In this document: piece after piece, positions 18,604-28,079 of the stretch
Layout: every line of letters starts with the position of its first letter
Position numbering within the stretch: the first letter of the stretch is position 1
Assembly: GCA_023700945.1 (NCBI GenBank)
Contig: JAMPXY010000004.1
Location: 1-49,148, forward strand
DNA from: Alphaproteobacteria bacterium
GTDB taxonomy: Bacteria; Pseudomonadota; Alphaproteobacteria; Micavibrionales; Micavibrionaceae
Length of the DNA stretch: 49,148 nucleotides
Direction of reading: 5' to 3'
Translations under genes and position numbers: made by a program
Notes under the pieces: generated by a model
The model's database searches: none
What the model saw: only the letters and a program-made list of their open reading frames with translations
What the model was told of the DNA's origin: nothing

Positions 18604-18693
18604 CGTGATAACCTTTTCCTGTAATATTTTTATTATAGAAAAGACTGTAGGGCAGCTGCTGGTGCAGGGTCAAGAATAATTTAACGGCTTATT

Positions 18694-19470
18694 TCAGGGA
18701 TCAAGCGTAATGGTGGTACTGTCCATGCCGCCTTCCAACGTCTTGGAATCAAAGGCAGTTACAACTACCCGATAGGTCCCGGCTTCCTCGAATTTGAGGT
18801 TGGTGCCATAGATACCGGGCTGTTCGGCCTTCTCCAGCTTGATACTGGCCAGCAAGACTTCTCCGCGATAAATCCCGGCCTCGACCTCGTAGCGCTCGGG
18901 TGGCCACGGCGTATCCTTGTCAATATGACAGCCGCAGAGTTTGGTCACATTGACTTGTAATGGCAGGGTACCTTCGGCATTGAACTTAGCTTTACGATTG
19001 GCGGGCGGGCTCATGACGTCGACAATGAAGCCGGGAATCTCAACGATAATGCCGTTGCCTTGGGTATAATCTTTGCCCGGTATCAACAGGTAATCGGCGC
19101 TGGCCTTGGCCAGCGATTGCATCTGTCCGTAAGGCCCGGAAACTTCGACGGTGACGGGGGTTGGCTCATAGATATCCAGCGAAAATTCAAAGCGCGATGT
19201 GTCTTCATCAACGATGACGGCGTCACGCGCTACGCTGGGGGTCATGACCAGATCACGTTTGCCGGAGTTGCCTGTGGTGCTGCCTTCGACCAGAATATCG
19301 CCATCGCGCTTATCACGTACGATGATGTAGGCAGCGCCAACGGATTCACCGATAAACAGCGCGTCTTTGGATTTGACGCTGATTTTGACATTGGTATCGA
19401 CGGCGTACGCGGGCGTTGCGGCCAGCAACAAGGCGCAGGACGTAAGGGATGCCAGAATAACTTTTTTCAT
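18694..19470 (-). CDS. Secreted protein with Ig-like/beta-sandwich character, unknown function
   Basis: About 258 aa with a Sec signal peptide (MKKVILASLTSCALLLAATPAYA). The ORF track starts two codons earlier at a GTG; I prefer the ATG because AAGGA sits 9 nt before it but only 3-4 nt before the GTG. The mature part has alternating beta-strand-like segments, a CGCH motif (VTKLCGCHIDKDTPWPPERYEVEAGIY) and an end typical of Ig-like or Big-type domains (EEAGTYRVVVTAFDSKTLEGG). It lies between the M3 peptidase genes and diverges from the third. A binding or adhesion role is possible but not shown. Confidence 0.75.
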   Translation of the reverse strand: MKKVILASLTSCALLLAATPAYAVDTNVKISVKSKDALFIGESVGAAYIIVRDKRDGDILVEGSTTGNSGKRDLVMTPSVARDAVIVDEDTSRFEFSLDIYEPTPVTVEVSGPYGQMQSLAKASADYLLIPGKDYTQGNGIIVEIPGFIVDVMSPPANRKAKFNAEGTLPLQVNVTKLCGCHIDKDTPWPPERYEVEAGIYRGEVLLASIKLEKAEQPGIYGTNLKFEEAGTYRVVVTAFDSKTLEGGMDSTTITLDP

Positions 19471-19733
19471 AAACACGTATCCTTGTGAATCTTAACCGCT
19501 ACCAGTGTTAACCGTAGTGGCCACGCGGTCAAGGGGAGGGAAAAAAGCAAGCAGGACTTCAAAAAAATCGCAAACGGTGCGGTGAAGCATCGATAATTCT
19601 GCATAATTCTACGGAAGGGGCTTTTCTTTTTCATAGAGTGCGTCATTATCGAGTCAATATAAAAATAAAAATGCGCCCTGCCGCCGTCTTTTAAAGACGC
19701 TGGACAGTGTGCTTACAGGGAGAAAAAAGTCAG

Positions 19734-21908
19734 ATGAATAGTCTGTGGACGAACCTGCCCGCGCACCTGAGGGATAACCCCTTCTTTCATTTCTCGGCAA
19801 AGACGAATTTCGTTCCGGCGTGGGATAAGATCACGCCCGCACATGCTTTGCCGGCGATGGAATATATTTTTGACAATATGCGCCGCGAGATCGAGGCGAT
19901 TGCGCAAAATCCGGCCAAGCCCAATTATAAGAATACTGTCGAAGCTTTGGAAAAGGCTTACAGCCTGCCGATGCACTTCTTCCTTTCGGTCTTCACCACC
20001 ATGCCTAAAGACGAGGAAGAGCAAAAACAGTATGACGATGTCGAACAAATTATGTGCGACAAATTTCACGAACTTTACATGGATGTCTTTCAGAACAAGA
20101 CATTGTTCAACCGTTTTTTGTTTTTGACAATCACTCCGGAAATTATGCGCCTCACGGGCGAACGGGAAAAGCTCTACGGCATGTACGCCCAGACCTTCAA
20201 GGCCTGCGGTATTATGAAGAAACCGGCCCAGCAACAGGCGTTGCGCGATATGGGACGGCAAATTTCTACTCTGGCGCGGATCTCGCAAAAGAATATGCGT
20301 GAGTCAGAAAAGGCCGCTTTCATTCGTGTTTCTAATCCGGCGCGTCTGGCTGGTTTGTCCGATGTCCTGATCGGCGCTGCGGCGGCTGAAGCTAAAAAGC
20401 GTGGGTTTGAGGGTGAGTGGTGTTTTGGTGTCGGCACCAGTACTTATGGCCCGTTTATGAAGTCGGTACAGGATCGTGATCTGCGCCGGGAAATGTGGAT
20501 ACTGAACAGTCGTACCGGAACAACCGGTGAGTTTGATAACCGCCGCACTATTTTGAAATTGATCAAGCTGGAACATGAAATGGCCCGGATGGAAGGGTAC
20601 CGCAATCCGGCCGCCCACAGCTTGCAATACAACATGGCGCGCACCAGCAAACGTGTTGAGAGTTTTTTGCGTACGGTACGCAAGGCGGCCAAACCTGTGG
20701 CGACAGAAGAGATCGCGGTGCTAAAGGCTTTTGCTGCACAGGAAGATCAGATCAAGCATCTTAAGCCGTGGGATCTCGACTATTATAAAGAAAGACTGAA
20801 AAAGCGGGTGTTGGGCTTCGATGAGGAGCAACTGCGTCCCTACTTTGAAATGGAAGCGGTGTTGCAAGGGGTGTTCCGCCATTTCAACAAACTGTTCGGC
20901 CTTAAATTCACCGAAAGCACCGCCTATCCCAAATATGACCCGGATGTGAGAACATTCAATGTTACCAATGCCCGTACCGGCAAGCATATGGGTGTGCTTT
21001 GCATGGATTTATTCGATCGTTCCGGTAAACCGGCGGGCACGGCCTGGAATATCAGTGCGGTTTCGCAAGGGTTGTTCGAAGGTGAAAATCGCCGCCCGGT
21101 CGATATGGTGGTGACCAAATTCATCAAGGGGCAGGACGGACAGCCGACCTTGCTCACCCATTATGATCTTGAAGTTCTGTTGCACGAAATGGGTCATGCC
21201 ACCCATAATTTGTTAGGCCAATGCCGTTATCAGAGTTTTTCGGGAACATCGGTAGATACGGATTTTGTTGAATTTCCTTCGCAAATTCAGGAGAGCTGGG
21301 CTTATTTGCCTGAGGTGCTGGATGATATTGCCCGTCACCATGAAACCGGAGAAAAAATTCCCGATCACATCAAAAAGAAGATGAAAGAGGGACGCAAATT
21401 CATGGCGGGCAGTTATGTCATGAATTATGCGATGAAGGGTTGGCTTGATCTGGCGTGGTACAGGAAAGACCCCTCAAATACGCGTAGTATCGAGGCCTTC
21501 GAACGACATGTGACCCGCGATTTCATGATCGGGAACATGGAGCGTCCGTTGGTATCTCCGCGCTTCCATCATATTTTCGGCGGTGGCTATGAGGCGGGTT
21601 TCTACAGCTATCAATGGTCGGAAATGATGAGTGCGCAGCTGTTTGAAAAATTTGAAAAACACGGCGCCTATAACCGCTCTTTGAGTGCCAGCTTCAAAAA
21701 AGCCCTAGCGGTTGGGGGCAGTCGCGAAGAAGCTGATACCTTCTACACCTTGACTGGGCGTCATCCGCGTATCCAGCCCTTGCTGCGGCAATATGGCTTG
21801 CTGGGTAAGCAGTTTAATTATGCGGCTGCCTTTAAACCGCAGGTGGCGGTCAATGATAACCGTCAGGACGTCAGCCTGCCCAAGCCCGCCAAACTGCATA
21901 TCTCTTGA
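19734..21908 (+). CDS. M3-family oligopeptidase (copy 3, divergent)
   Basis: A 724-aa M3 metallopeptidase with the zinc motif LEVLLHEMGHATHNLLGQCRYQSFSGTSVDTDFVEFPSQIQESW at about residues 480-520 and FHHIFGGGYEAGFYSYQWSEMMSAQLF downstream. It is clearly less similar to copies 1 and 2 than they are to each other, with extra N-terminal sequence (MNSLWTNLPAHLRDNPFFHF) and a ~30-residue basic tail. I chose the ATG at 19734 over the GTG 27 bp upstream because GGGAG sits before it. The next gene, mnmC, follows 31 bp later, so the two may be co-transcribed. Confidence 0.9.
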   Translation: MNSLWTNLPAHLRDNPFFHFSAKTNFVPAWDKITPAHALPAMEYIFDNMRREIEAIAQNPAKPNYKNTVEALEKAYSLPMHFFLSVFTTMPKDEEEQKQYDDVEQIMCDKFHELYMDVFQNKTLFNRFLFLTITPEIMRLTGEREKLYGMYAQTFKACGIMKKPAQQQALRDMGRQISTLARISQKNMRESEKAAFIRVSNPARLAGLSDVLIGAAAAEAKKRGFEGEWCFGVGTSTYGPFMKSVQDRDLRREMWILNSRTGTTGEFDNRRTILKLIKLEHEMARMEGYRNPAAHSLQYNMARTSKRVESFLRTVRKAAKPVATEEIAVLKAFAAQEDQIKHLKPWDLDYYKERLKKRVLGFDEEQLRPYFEMEAVLQGVFRHFNKLFGLKFTESTAYPKYDPDVRTFNVTNARTGKHMGVLCMDLFDRSGKPAGTAWNISAVSQGLFEGENRRPVDMVVTKFIKGQDGQPTLLTHYDLEVLLHEMGHATHNLLGQCRYQSFSGTSVDTDFVEFPSQIQESWAYLPEVLDDIARHHETGEKIPDHIKKKMKEGRKFMAGSYVMNYAMKGWLDLAWYRKDPSNTRSIEAFERHVTRDFMIGNMERPLVSPRFHHIFGGGYEAGFYSYQWSEMMSAQLFEKFEKHGAYNRSLSASFKKALAVGGSREEADTFYTLTGRHPRIQPLLRQYGLLGKQFNYAAAFKPQVAVNDNRQDVSLPKPAKLHIS

Positions 21909-21939
21909 TGTTAGCCAACCCTTGGTTTAAGCAAGGGGC

Positions 21940-23673
21940 ATGATCAGGTCGGCGCAGTTTGATGACATCTATTTTTCGGCAGACAATGGCCTCGCCGAAA
22001 CCGATCATGTTTTTCTTCGCGGTAACAATTTGCCAGCGGCATGGCAACACAAACCTTTATTTACTATTGCTGAAACCGGGTTTGGCACCGGGCTGAATTT
22101 CCTTGCGGCGTGCAAGCTGTTTGAGGAAACCGCTCCGGTCGGGCATCAGCTCGATTATGTGTCTTTCGAAAAATACCCACTGTCCGCTCAAGAGATTGCG
22201 GGGGCATTGCAGGGCTGGCAGGATTATTTTGGTGATCGGCTTGCGCAACTGGTGAAAAAATATCCTTTGCGCATAAACGGGTTTCACCGGGTGCATATCA
22301 GCCCGCGCATTCGTCTGACTTTGATTTTTGACGATGTGAATGAAGCCTTGCCACGTCTGGTCGTCCCGCGCGGAATCAATGCTTGGTTTCTTGACGGCTT
22401 TGCCCCGGCCAAAAACCCGCAAATGTGGAGCGAAACTTTATTTAAGGAAATGGCGCGGCTGTCTGCCCCGGCGGCGACAGCGGCCAGTTTTACCGCTGCC
22501 GGGTTTGTCCGGCGTGGTCTGGCGGCGCAGGGCTTTGCGGTCAGCAAGGTGCCCGGCTATGGTCGCAAGCGCGATATGACTCAGGCGATCTTTACTGCAG
22601 ACACCGGACGGGAACAGTCTTATAAGCCCGTGCAGCGTGTGGCTATCCTCGGCGGCGGTCTTGCCGGGACATCCTGTGCACAGGCTTTGCTAAAGCGCGG
22701 CATAGCGGTAACAATTTTTGATCCGCATGGATTGGCGCAGTTTGCCTCGGGCAATCCGGTGGGGATTTATAACCCGCGTTTTTCGCAAAACCGCAGCCCT
22801 GAATCCGATGTCTACAGCAGCGGTTATGCGGCGCTGGCGGCGCTTAATCACCCTGGACAGCGTTGCGGCAGCCTGCATCTGGTCAGGGGCGAAGATAAAG
22901 CCAAGCGCTTCCGCGGGATGAAGGAGAATTGGGGCTGGCACGACGATCATGTGCGTTGGCTCAGCGCGGCCGAGGCCTCGGCGCAGGCCGGAGTGACTTT
23001 GTCCGATGAGGCATTATTCCTGCCCGACTCAGGCTATGTCAGTCCACGGAGGTTGTGCCTTGATTACGCCGCAGGGGTGACGGTTAAGACTGACGGGTTG
23101 ATGGCAGAAGATTATGATGCTCTGATTCTTGCCAATGGTATTGAGGCCCGGCGTCATCCCTTGTTGGCGGATCTGCCGTTGCAGACGATCCGGGGCCAGA
23201 TCAGTTTCCTTGAGGCTGTGACATTAGACCCGGCCCTGACCGTGCACAGCAATATTTGTTATGGCGGTTATCTCTCCGCCACCAATCCTGACGGCTATGT
23301 GGCGGGGGCGACGTTTCAGCAATGGCTGACCGATACGGATGTCAAGGACAGCGACCATCAGGATATTCTGGAGAATCTGGCGCAAGCCGTGCCAGCGTTG
23401 GCGGGTTCGTTCCGGGTCACGGGTGGGAGGGCAGCACTGCGCTGCGCGAGCAAGGATCGTTTTCCCGTAATCGGTGCCCCTGAGGGGGAAGATAGGGTCT
23501 ATGTGACAACGGCCCATGGTTCTCACGGGCTGGTGACTTCGCTGGCGGGGGCGGAATATCTGGCGGATCGGCTGAGCGGAACCGTCTGGTCGTTGCCGGG
23601 TGATTCGGCTGTGGCGCTGGCACCGGCGCGCTTTAGCCGCCGCCAGCAGAAAAAGGGATTGCCTTCGGCTTAG
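21940..23673 (+). CDS. mnmC: Bifunctional tRNA mnm5s2U34 biosynthesis enzyme
   Basis: Completes mnm5(s2)U at the wobble position of certain tRNAs. The N-terminal SAM-dependent methyltransferase domain (about residues 1-220) shows FDDIYFSADNGLAETDHVFL, ETGFGTGLNFLAA and NAWFLDGFAPAKNPQMW. The C-terminal FAD-dependent demodification domain begins with the dinucleotide-binding VAILGGGLAGTSCAQALLKRG at about residue 228 and ends with a YVTTAHGSHGLVTSLAGAEYLA segment. At 577 aa it is shorter than the E. coli enzyme (about 670) but both catalytic domains are present. GCAAGGGG lies close before the ATG. Confidence 0.93.
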   Translation: MIRSAQFDDIYFSADNGLAETDHVFLRGNNLPAAWQHKPLFTIAETGFGTGLNFLAACKLFEETAPVGHQLDYVSFEKYPLSAQEIAGALQGWQDYFGDRLAQLVKKYPLRINGFHRVHISPRIRLTLIFDDVNEALPRLVVPRGINAWFLDGFAPAKNPQMWSETLFKEMARLSAPAATAASFTAAGFVRRGLAAQGFAVSKVPGYGRKRDMTQAIFTADTGREQSYKPVQRVAILGGGLAGTSCAQALLKRGIAVTIFDPHGLAQFASGNPVGIYNPRFSQNRSPESDVYSSGYAALAALNHPGQRCGSLHLVRGEDKAKRFRGMKENWGWHDDHVRWLSAAEASAQAGVTLSDEALFLPDSGYVSPRRLCLDYAAGVTVKTDGLMAEDYDALILANGIEARRHPLLADLPLQTIRGQISFLEAVTLDPALTVHSNICYGGYLSATNPDGYVAGATFQQWLTDTDVKDSDHQDILENLAQAVPALAGSFRVTGGRAALRCASKDRFPVIGAPEGEDRVYVTTAHGSHGLVTSLAGAEYLADRLSGTVWSLPGDSAVALAPARFSRRQQKKGLPSA

Positions 23674-23708
23674 GCAATGTGGATGATCTAAAGGTTGAGG
23701 GGATTCCT

Positions 23709-23900
23709 GTGAGACGTATCTGGGCTATTTATAAACAAGATCAGGCGGCTGTGACCAGTATCGAGTACGGCTTGATTGTCATGGCGATTGCTCTGGCCTG
23801 TATGACGGCTTATTTTCTGGCGGGGGATGCCTTGCGGGAAATGGTGTTTCAGGCCTCTTCCGCCCTTGATACCGCCACCAGCCTGATGGGCTCAGAGTAA
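23709..23900 (+). CDS. Flp/Fap-type pilin component
   Basis: A short 63-aa protein (73 aa if the upstream GTG at 23679 is used). I prefer the GTG at 23709 because TTGAGGGG sits at Shine-Dalgarno distance. The sequence VRRIWAIYKQDQAAVTSIEYGLIVMAIALACMTAYFLAG matches the Flp pilin pattern: short basic leader, small residue, Glu-Tyr at +5/+6 after processing, then one hydrophobic helix. Such pilins assemble into Tad/Flp adhesive fibres after cleavage by a TadV/CpaA peptidase. No tad/cpa genes are in the window, so it is an orphan here. It lies 15 bp before the sugar-phosphate transferase. Confidence 0.75.
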   Translation: MRRIWAIYKQDQAAVTSIEYGLIVMAIALACMTAYFLAGDALREMVFQASSALDTATSLMGSE

Positions 23901-23915
23901 CGCCAGACAGAGTAT

Positions 23916-25001
23916 ATGATGAACCCTTTTCTTTTGATGGCTGTCTTGTTTGCCGCGGCGGCCCTCAGTGTGGGCGTGCTGGTGCCACTGGCGTGTCGTA
24001 TGGCCCACCGCTTTGATTTCCTTGATCGCCCCGGTGGCCGTAAAAAACATGATGATGATATCCCGCCAGTGGGCGGCCTGATCATTTTCCCGGTTTTTAT
24101 GCTGCTGGCTTTGGGCAGCGGGGTGGTTACGCCCTCGTTTCTCTCCTGTGCGGCGGCGATTTTATTGCTGCTGATCGTGGGGGGGCTCGATGATCGTTTT
24201 GCTCTGCCCGCACGGATTAAATTTGTTACGCAGTTTGCTGCTGCGTTCATGATTGTCCTGATCGGCGGGGTGCGCGTGCAGGGCATGGGTGATATTTTCG
24301 GTTTTGGGGCGTTATGGCTCGGGTGGATGGCTATCCCCTTTACTGTGATCGCCATTGTGCTGCTGATCAATGCTATCAATCTGATGGACGGTCTTGATGG
24401 TCTTGCGGGCGGTTTGGGGTTTGTGGTGTGTTTTTGGCTGTTGCTTTGTGCGCTGATGGCGGGTGATCACGCACATGCCACATTGCTGGTAATTATGATG
24501 GGGGCGCTTGCCGGATTTCTCTATCACAATATGCGCCATCCATGGCGGACGCAGGCCCGGGTGTTTATGGGGGATGCCGGCAGTCTTTCGCTGGGGCTGG
24601 TATTGGCGTGGTTTGCGATTGATATGGCGGGTCATCCTGATCAGGCGGCCATCATGCCGATGACGGTGGCGTGGTTGCTGGCTTTGCCGATCATGGATAC
24701 GTGCGGTCAGTTTGCCCGCCGGGTCTCACAGGGACGTCACCCCTTCGACCCTGATCATCATCATTTTCATCACCATTTTGTCACAGCGGGATTGTCAGTG
24801 CGGGTGGCTACCGCTTCCATTTTATTGATTGTTTTTGCCTATGGCGTCTTTGCGGTGACGGTTGAGCTTCTGGGTTGGCCTCAATTTATTTTGACCTATC
24901 CGTGGATCATGTTGCTGTTTCTCCATATATTCATGTCGGTGCGCCCGAGCCGTTTTCGCAAGTTGATCCAGAAACTTTTGCGCATCAAGGCAGAAGAATG
25001 A
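23916..25001 (+). CDS. WecA/MraY-type undecaprenyl-phosphate sugar-1-phosphate transferase
   Basis: A polytopic inner-membrane enzyme of 361 aa with about ten hydrophobic helices. It should transfer a sugar-1-phosphate from a UDP-sugar onto undecaprenyl phosphate, starting a surface glycan. Family motifs in order: DRPGGRKKHDDDIPPVGG near residue 35, GGLDDRF, the catalytic Asp-rich NAINLMDGLDGLAGG, VFMGDAGSLSLGLVLAW, and the cytosolic HPFDPDHHHFHHHF loop characteristic of WecA-like rather than MraY proteins. It overlaps the glycosyltransferase gene by 4 bp (ATGA), indicating a shared glycan pathway. The donor sugar cannot be told. Confidence 0.9.
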   Translation: MMNPFLLMAVLFAAAALSVGVLVPLACRMAHRFDFLDRPGGRKKHDDDIPPVGGLIIFPVFMLLALGSGVVTPSFLSCAAAILLLLIVGGLDDRFALPARIKFVTQFAAAFMIVLIGGVRVQGMGDIFGFGALWLGWMAIPFTVIAIVLLINAINLMDGLDGLAGGLGFVVCFWLLLCALMAGDHAHATLLVIMMGALAGFLYHNMRHPWRTQARVFMGDAGSLSLGLVLAWFAIDMAGHPDQAAIMPMTVAWLLALPIMDTCGQFARRVSQGRHPFDPDHHHFHHHFVTAGLSVRVATASILLIVFAYGVFAVTVELLGWPQFILTYPWIMLLFLHIFMSVRPSRFRKLIQKLLRIKAEE

Positions 25002-26140
25002 GCCAGAAGCTGCTGATTTTTGTTGTGACCGAAGACTGGTACTTCCTTTCTCATAGGATGCCCACGGTCAAAGGCGCGCAGGCAGCGGGTTATCAGGTGG
25101 CGGTCATCACGGGCGATGGCACTGCCCGGGCTGTGATCGAGGCGCAGGGCGTGCGGGTTATTCCGTTCAGTTTTGACCGGCGCAGTCTCAATCCGCTCAA
25201 GGCCCTGCGGCAGATCTGGCAATTACGCTGCCTCTATAGGGCCGAGGGGCCGCAGGTCGTCCATCACATCGCAATGAAGCCTATTCTTTTTGGTGCGCTC
25301 GCGGCGTGGCTGGCCGGCGTGCCGCATGTGGTCAATGCTTTTGCCGGGCTTGGTTATGTCTTCAGTGCCGACACTATGCTGGCACGAGGAATGCGGCTTA
25401 TCCTGATCCCGGCTTTCCATTTTCTCCTTAACCGTCCAGGCTCTGTGGTGTTGTTCCAGAATGAAGACGACCGGGCTTTGCTGCGCAAATTGCGGGCGCT
25501 GCCGCTCCGTGGTGATGACAACACGGTTTTAATTCGTGGCTCCGGCGTTGATACCCAGGCCTTGCGGCCGCTGCCCTTGCCCGAAGGGGGCGGCGATTTC
25601 ATCTGTGTTTTTGCTGGCCGCATGATCGGTATTAAGGGCTTACCCACGTTGCAAGAGGCCTTTGCTCGTTTGCAGCATTCTTCTCCACAGATCAAGCTGT
25701 GGCTGTGCGGGCAGCCCGATCCCGGTAACCCGGGTTCCTGGACGCAACAACAGATTGATGCCTGGGTGGCTGATAACCCGCAGGTGATTTTCAAGGGGCA
25801 TTGCCAGATGGCCGATATCTGGCAGCAGGCGCATGTGGCGCTGCAGCCCTCTTACGGTGGTGAAGGGATCCCCAAATCATTACTGGAAGCTGCGGCCTGT
25901 GGTCGCCCGATTATTGCGACCGATGTGCCCGGTTGCCGCGATATGGTGGTCGAGGGGCAAAACGGATTCCTTGTGCCGCCGCATGATGCGGCCTTGCTGG
26001 CGGAGCGCATTGTTTTATTGGCACAGGATCATGATTTATGCCAGCGCATGGGCCACGCCAGTCGAGTGCTGGTCGAGGGGGAACTCTCTGCCGAAGCGGT
26101 GAGCCGTAAGGCGCAGGCGCTGTATCAATCGTTGCTGTGA
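24998..26140 (+). CDS. GT4-family glycosyltransferase
   Basis: A 380-aa GT-B glycosyltransferase. The ORF track begins inside the previous gene; the real start is the ATG overlapping the upstream stop (MSQKLLIFVVTEDWYFLSHRMP). The acceptor-side N-terminal domain has VVHHIAMKPILFGALAA and VVNAFAGLGYVFSA, similar to capsule and lipid-linked-sugar transferases. The donor-side domain has FAGRMIGIKGLPTLQEAF and the retaining GT4 signature GEGIPKSLLEAAACGRPIIATDVPGCRDMV with the E-x7-E arrangement. It probably adds the second sugar to the undecaprenyl-linked product of its upstream neighbour; this is inferred from the translational overlap. Confidence 0.9.
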   Translation: MSQKLLIFVVTEDWYFLSHRMPTVKGAQAAGYQVAVITGDGTARAVIEAQGVRVIPFSFDRRSLNPLKALRQIWQLRCLYRAEGPQVVHHIAMKPILFGALAAWLAGVPHVVNAFAGLGYVFSADTMLARGMRLILIPAFHFLLNRPGSVVLFQNEDDRALLRKLRALPLRGDDNTVLIRGSGVDTQALRPLPLPEGGGDFICVFAGRMIGIKGLPTLQEAFARLQHSSPQIKLWLCGQPDPGNPGSWTQQQIDAWVADNPQVIFKGHCQMADIWQQAHVALQPSYGGEGIPKSLLEAAACGRPIIATDVPGCRDMVVEGQNGFLVPPHDAALLAERIVLLAQDHDLCQRMGHASRVLVEGELSAEAVSRKAQALYQSLL

Positions 26141-26156
26141 GGCCCCTGTCAACGGG

Positions 26157-26738
26157 TCAGGACAGGACGTTGCCCCCCAGCCAATGCATGATATCCAGGG
26201 AATGGGTATTGACGATATAGCTGATGAAGGTGATGAATCCAGCCAGCTCCAGAGGTACCCGCAAGATGCTTGAAGCCATAAAAGCCGTAAAAAGGTAAGA
26301 ATACAGCATCAGCACGCAGGTAAACGGATACAGTTCTTCCCAAGTGAAGCTGCCGTTCAGGCTTAACCAGATGCAAGGTATAATCAGCAGGGTCGCTGGC
26401 AGGCTTAGCCAGTTATTGGCGATGACAAACTGGAAGAAATATTCGCGACGATTGATTTCACCCACGATCCACCAGACAGCAGCCAGAAACGCAATATTGA
26501 TCACGGCCATGCGCAAGGCAAACATCAACGCTAGTGTGTTGCGTGACAGTTCAGAAAGCTCCGGGGCCGGATAGAGCATAATCACCAGCAGAATTGGCGG
26601 CGACAGCAAAATTGGAATAATAAACGAGCGTACAGCCTCGTCATAGCTCGAGCCAAAACGGTTGCGACCTTGCCGCATCAGCAGGCTAAATTCAAGGCAA
26701 CCCAGAAGACTTCTTTTGATTTCGCCCTTGAGAAACAT
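26157..26738 (-). CDS. Integral membrane protein, unknown function
   Basis: About 193 aa with four or five predicted transmembrane helices: SFIIPILLSPPILLVIMLY, ALRMAVINIAFLAAVWWIV, WLSLPATLLIIPCIWLSL, FTCVLMLYSYLFTAFMAS and a weaker ELAGFITFISYIV. The N-terminus is soluble and basic. The ATG at 26738 is preferred to the GTG one codon upstream because AAAGGTGG then has better spacing. It converges on the glycosyltransferase with a 16-bp gap. An inverted repeat TAACGG-CTAAA-CCGTTA lies upstream near 26773-26789. No family recognised. Confidence 0.7.
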   Translation of the reverse strand: MFLKGEIKRSLLGCLEFSLLMRQGRNRFGSSYDEAVRSFIIPILLSPPILLVIMLYPAPELSELSRNTLALMFALRMAVINIAFLAAVWWIVGEINRREYFFQFVIANNWLSLPATLLIIPCIWLSLNGSFTWEELYPFTCVLMLYSYLFTAFMASSILRVPLELAGFITFISYIVNTHSLDIMHWLGGNVLS

Positions 26739-26918
26739 CACACCACCTTTCGCCGGATATTGTTTTATTCTAACGGCTAAACCGTTAATGTTACTTAACA
26801 GAACATCATAGGTGGTGTGGATAAAGCAAGTTTTGCCGTGCAGGAAGATTGACGGTGCCGGGTCAGTTTACCTAGCCTGTTGAAAGATATATAGAATCTA
26901 GGGGCAAGGGGTACTGCC

Positions 26919-27950
26919 ATGGCAGGCAGAAATCTTAAGGTTATGAGCATGCTATCTCTGACGGCCTTGTGGCTGTCCGGGTGCGGCTGGGTGCAGCAAG
27001 ATCCCTATCAATCCTCCTATACAGGGGGGCAAGCCGCCCATGAACAGGCGTTGGCTCCACCGAAAGCCCGGGTCATGCAGACGGCTGATGCCACATGGCT
27101 GGTTACGGATCAAACGGCCAAGCCTGTGCCAACAGCAGCAGAACTGGCGGAGCTCAAGCAGGCGAATACCCGTATTGCCGAACTGGAAGACGAAATAGCG
27201 GCTTTGCGCAATGACATGACCATGATGATGCCGGCCTTGACCCGGCTTGCGGGCGGGCAGGGGTCTATGAGTGTGGAAGCTGAACCGCTCCAGACTGCTG
27301 GCGTGGCCGGTAACCTCAACCAGATTATGCCTGCTGCTGGTGGCAGTGTGGCCGCCGGTGAAATGGAACGCATTCATCAGGCCTACAGAGATACGAGTGC
27401 CTATGATCAGGATCCTGAGGCGGCGGCTGATCATGATGCCGCGTTGACTGCGGCACCTACCCCACCAGTACCTACCCCAGTACCAACACCGCCTCTTGCC
27501 CGGGCGGTTGTTCCGCCCGCTGTGGCTCCAGCTTATCAGCCTCCGCCTGCGGCAACGCCTGTAACACCTCCGGCCCCGGTCAAGGCCTCCTATACCCCGC
27601 CGGTACTGGATGTTACTGCGATTCAAAACGTGCGTTTTGGTCAGCATGATAACGGTAAATCAAGGCTGGTGATTGATGTTTCAGCCGCACGTGATTTTCG
27701 TTATGATATTGATAACAACGAACGCATTCTGGTGTTGGAAATTCCCGGCACGGTCTGGAATGCCGGCCCGGTGACCAAAAATATTCTCGATCATCCATTG
27801 GTGCAGGCGATGACGGCCTCCCCGGACGGGCAGGGCGGTACCCGGGTTGTCTTTCAATTGCTGAATTCGGCGCAGGTTCTCTGGTCGCAGGCGATCCCCC
27901 CTTCCGGCAGCCAAGGCCACCGGATCGTGATTGATGTTGCATCTAATTGA
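26919..27950 (+). CDS. AMIN-domain lipoprotein
   Basis: A 343-aa predicted lipoprotein: the signal MAGRNLKVMSMLSLTALWLSGCGW has a lipobox (LSGC) with Cys at 22. A short coiled coil follows (AELKQANTRIAELEDEIAALRNDM, about residues 75-100), then a long Pro-rich linker with PTPPVPTPVPTPP. The C-terminal ~110 residues look like an AMIN domain (QNVRFGQHDNGKSRLVIDVSAARDFRYDI, RILVLEIPGTVW, LVQAMTASPDGQGGTRVVFQL, HRIVIDV), a peptidoglycan-associated module otherwise found in AmiC-type amidases and secretins. No catalytic domain is attached, so it probably bridges the outer membrane and the cell wall. Confidence 0.8.
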   Translation: MAGRNLKVMSMLSLTALWLSGCGWVQQDPYQSSYTGGQAAHEQALAPPKARVMQTADATWLVTDQTAKPVPTAAELAELKQANTRIAELEDEIAALRNDMTMMMPALTRLAGGQGSMSVEAEPLQTAGVAGNLNQIMPAAGGSVAAGEMERIHQAYRDTSAYDQDPEAAADHDAALTAAPTPPVPTPVPTPPLARAVVPPAVAPAYQPPPAATPVTPPAPVKASYTPPVLDVTAIQNVRFGQHDNGKSRLVIDVSAARDFRYDIDNNERILVLEIPGTVWNAGPVTKNILDHPLVQAMTASPDGQGGTRVVFQLLNSAQVLWSQAIPPSGSQGHRIVIDVASN

Positions 27951-28079
27951 TTTTTAAAGAAAATCTATGACTTAAACTGGCCATGATTATGGCGTATTCT
28001 GCTTGCGAAGGATTACTCCTCCTGCATCGTATTAATTGTAGGTTGGGTCAATAGCTGGATACCACGAAAGGAATAGATC

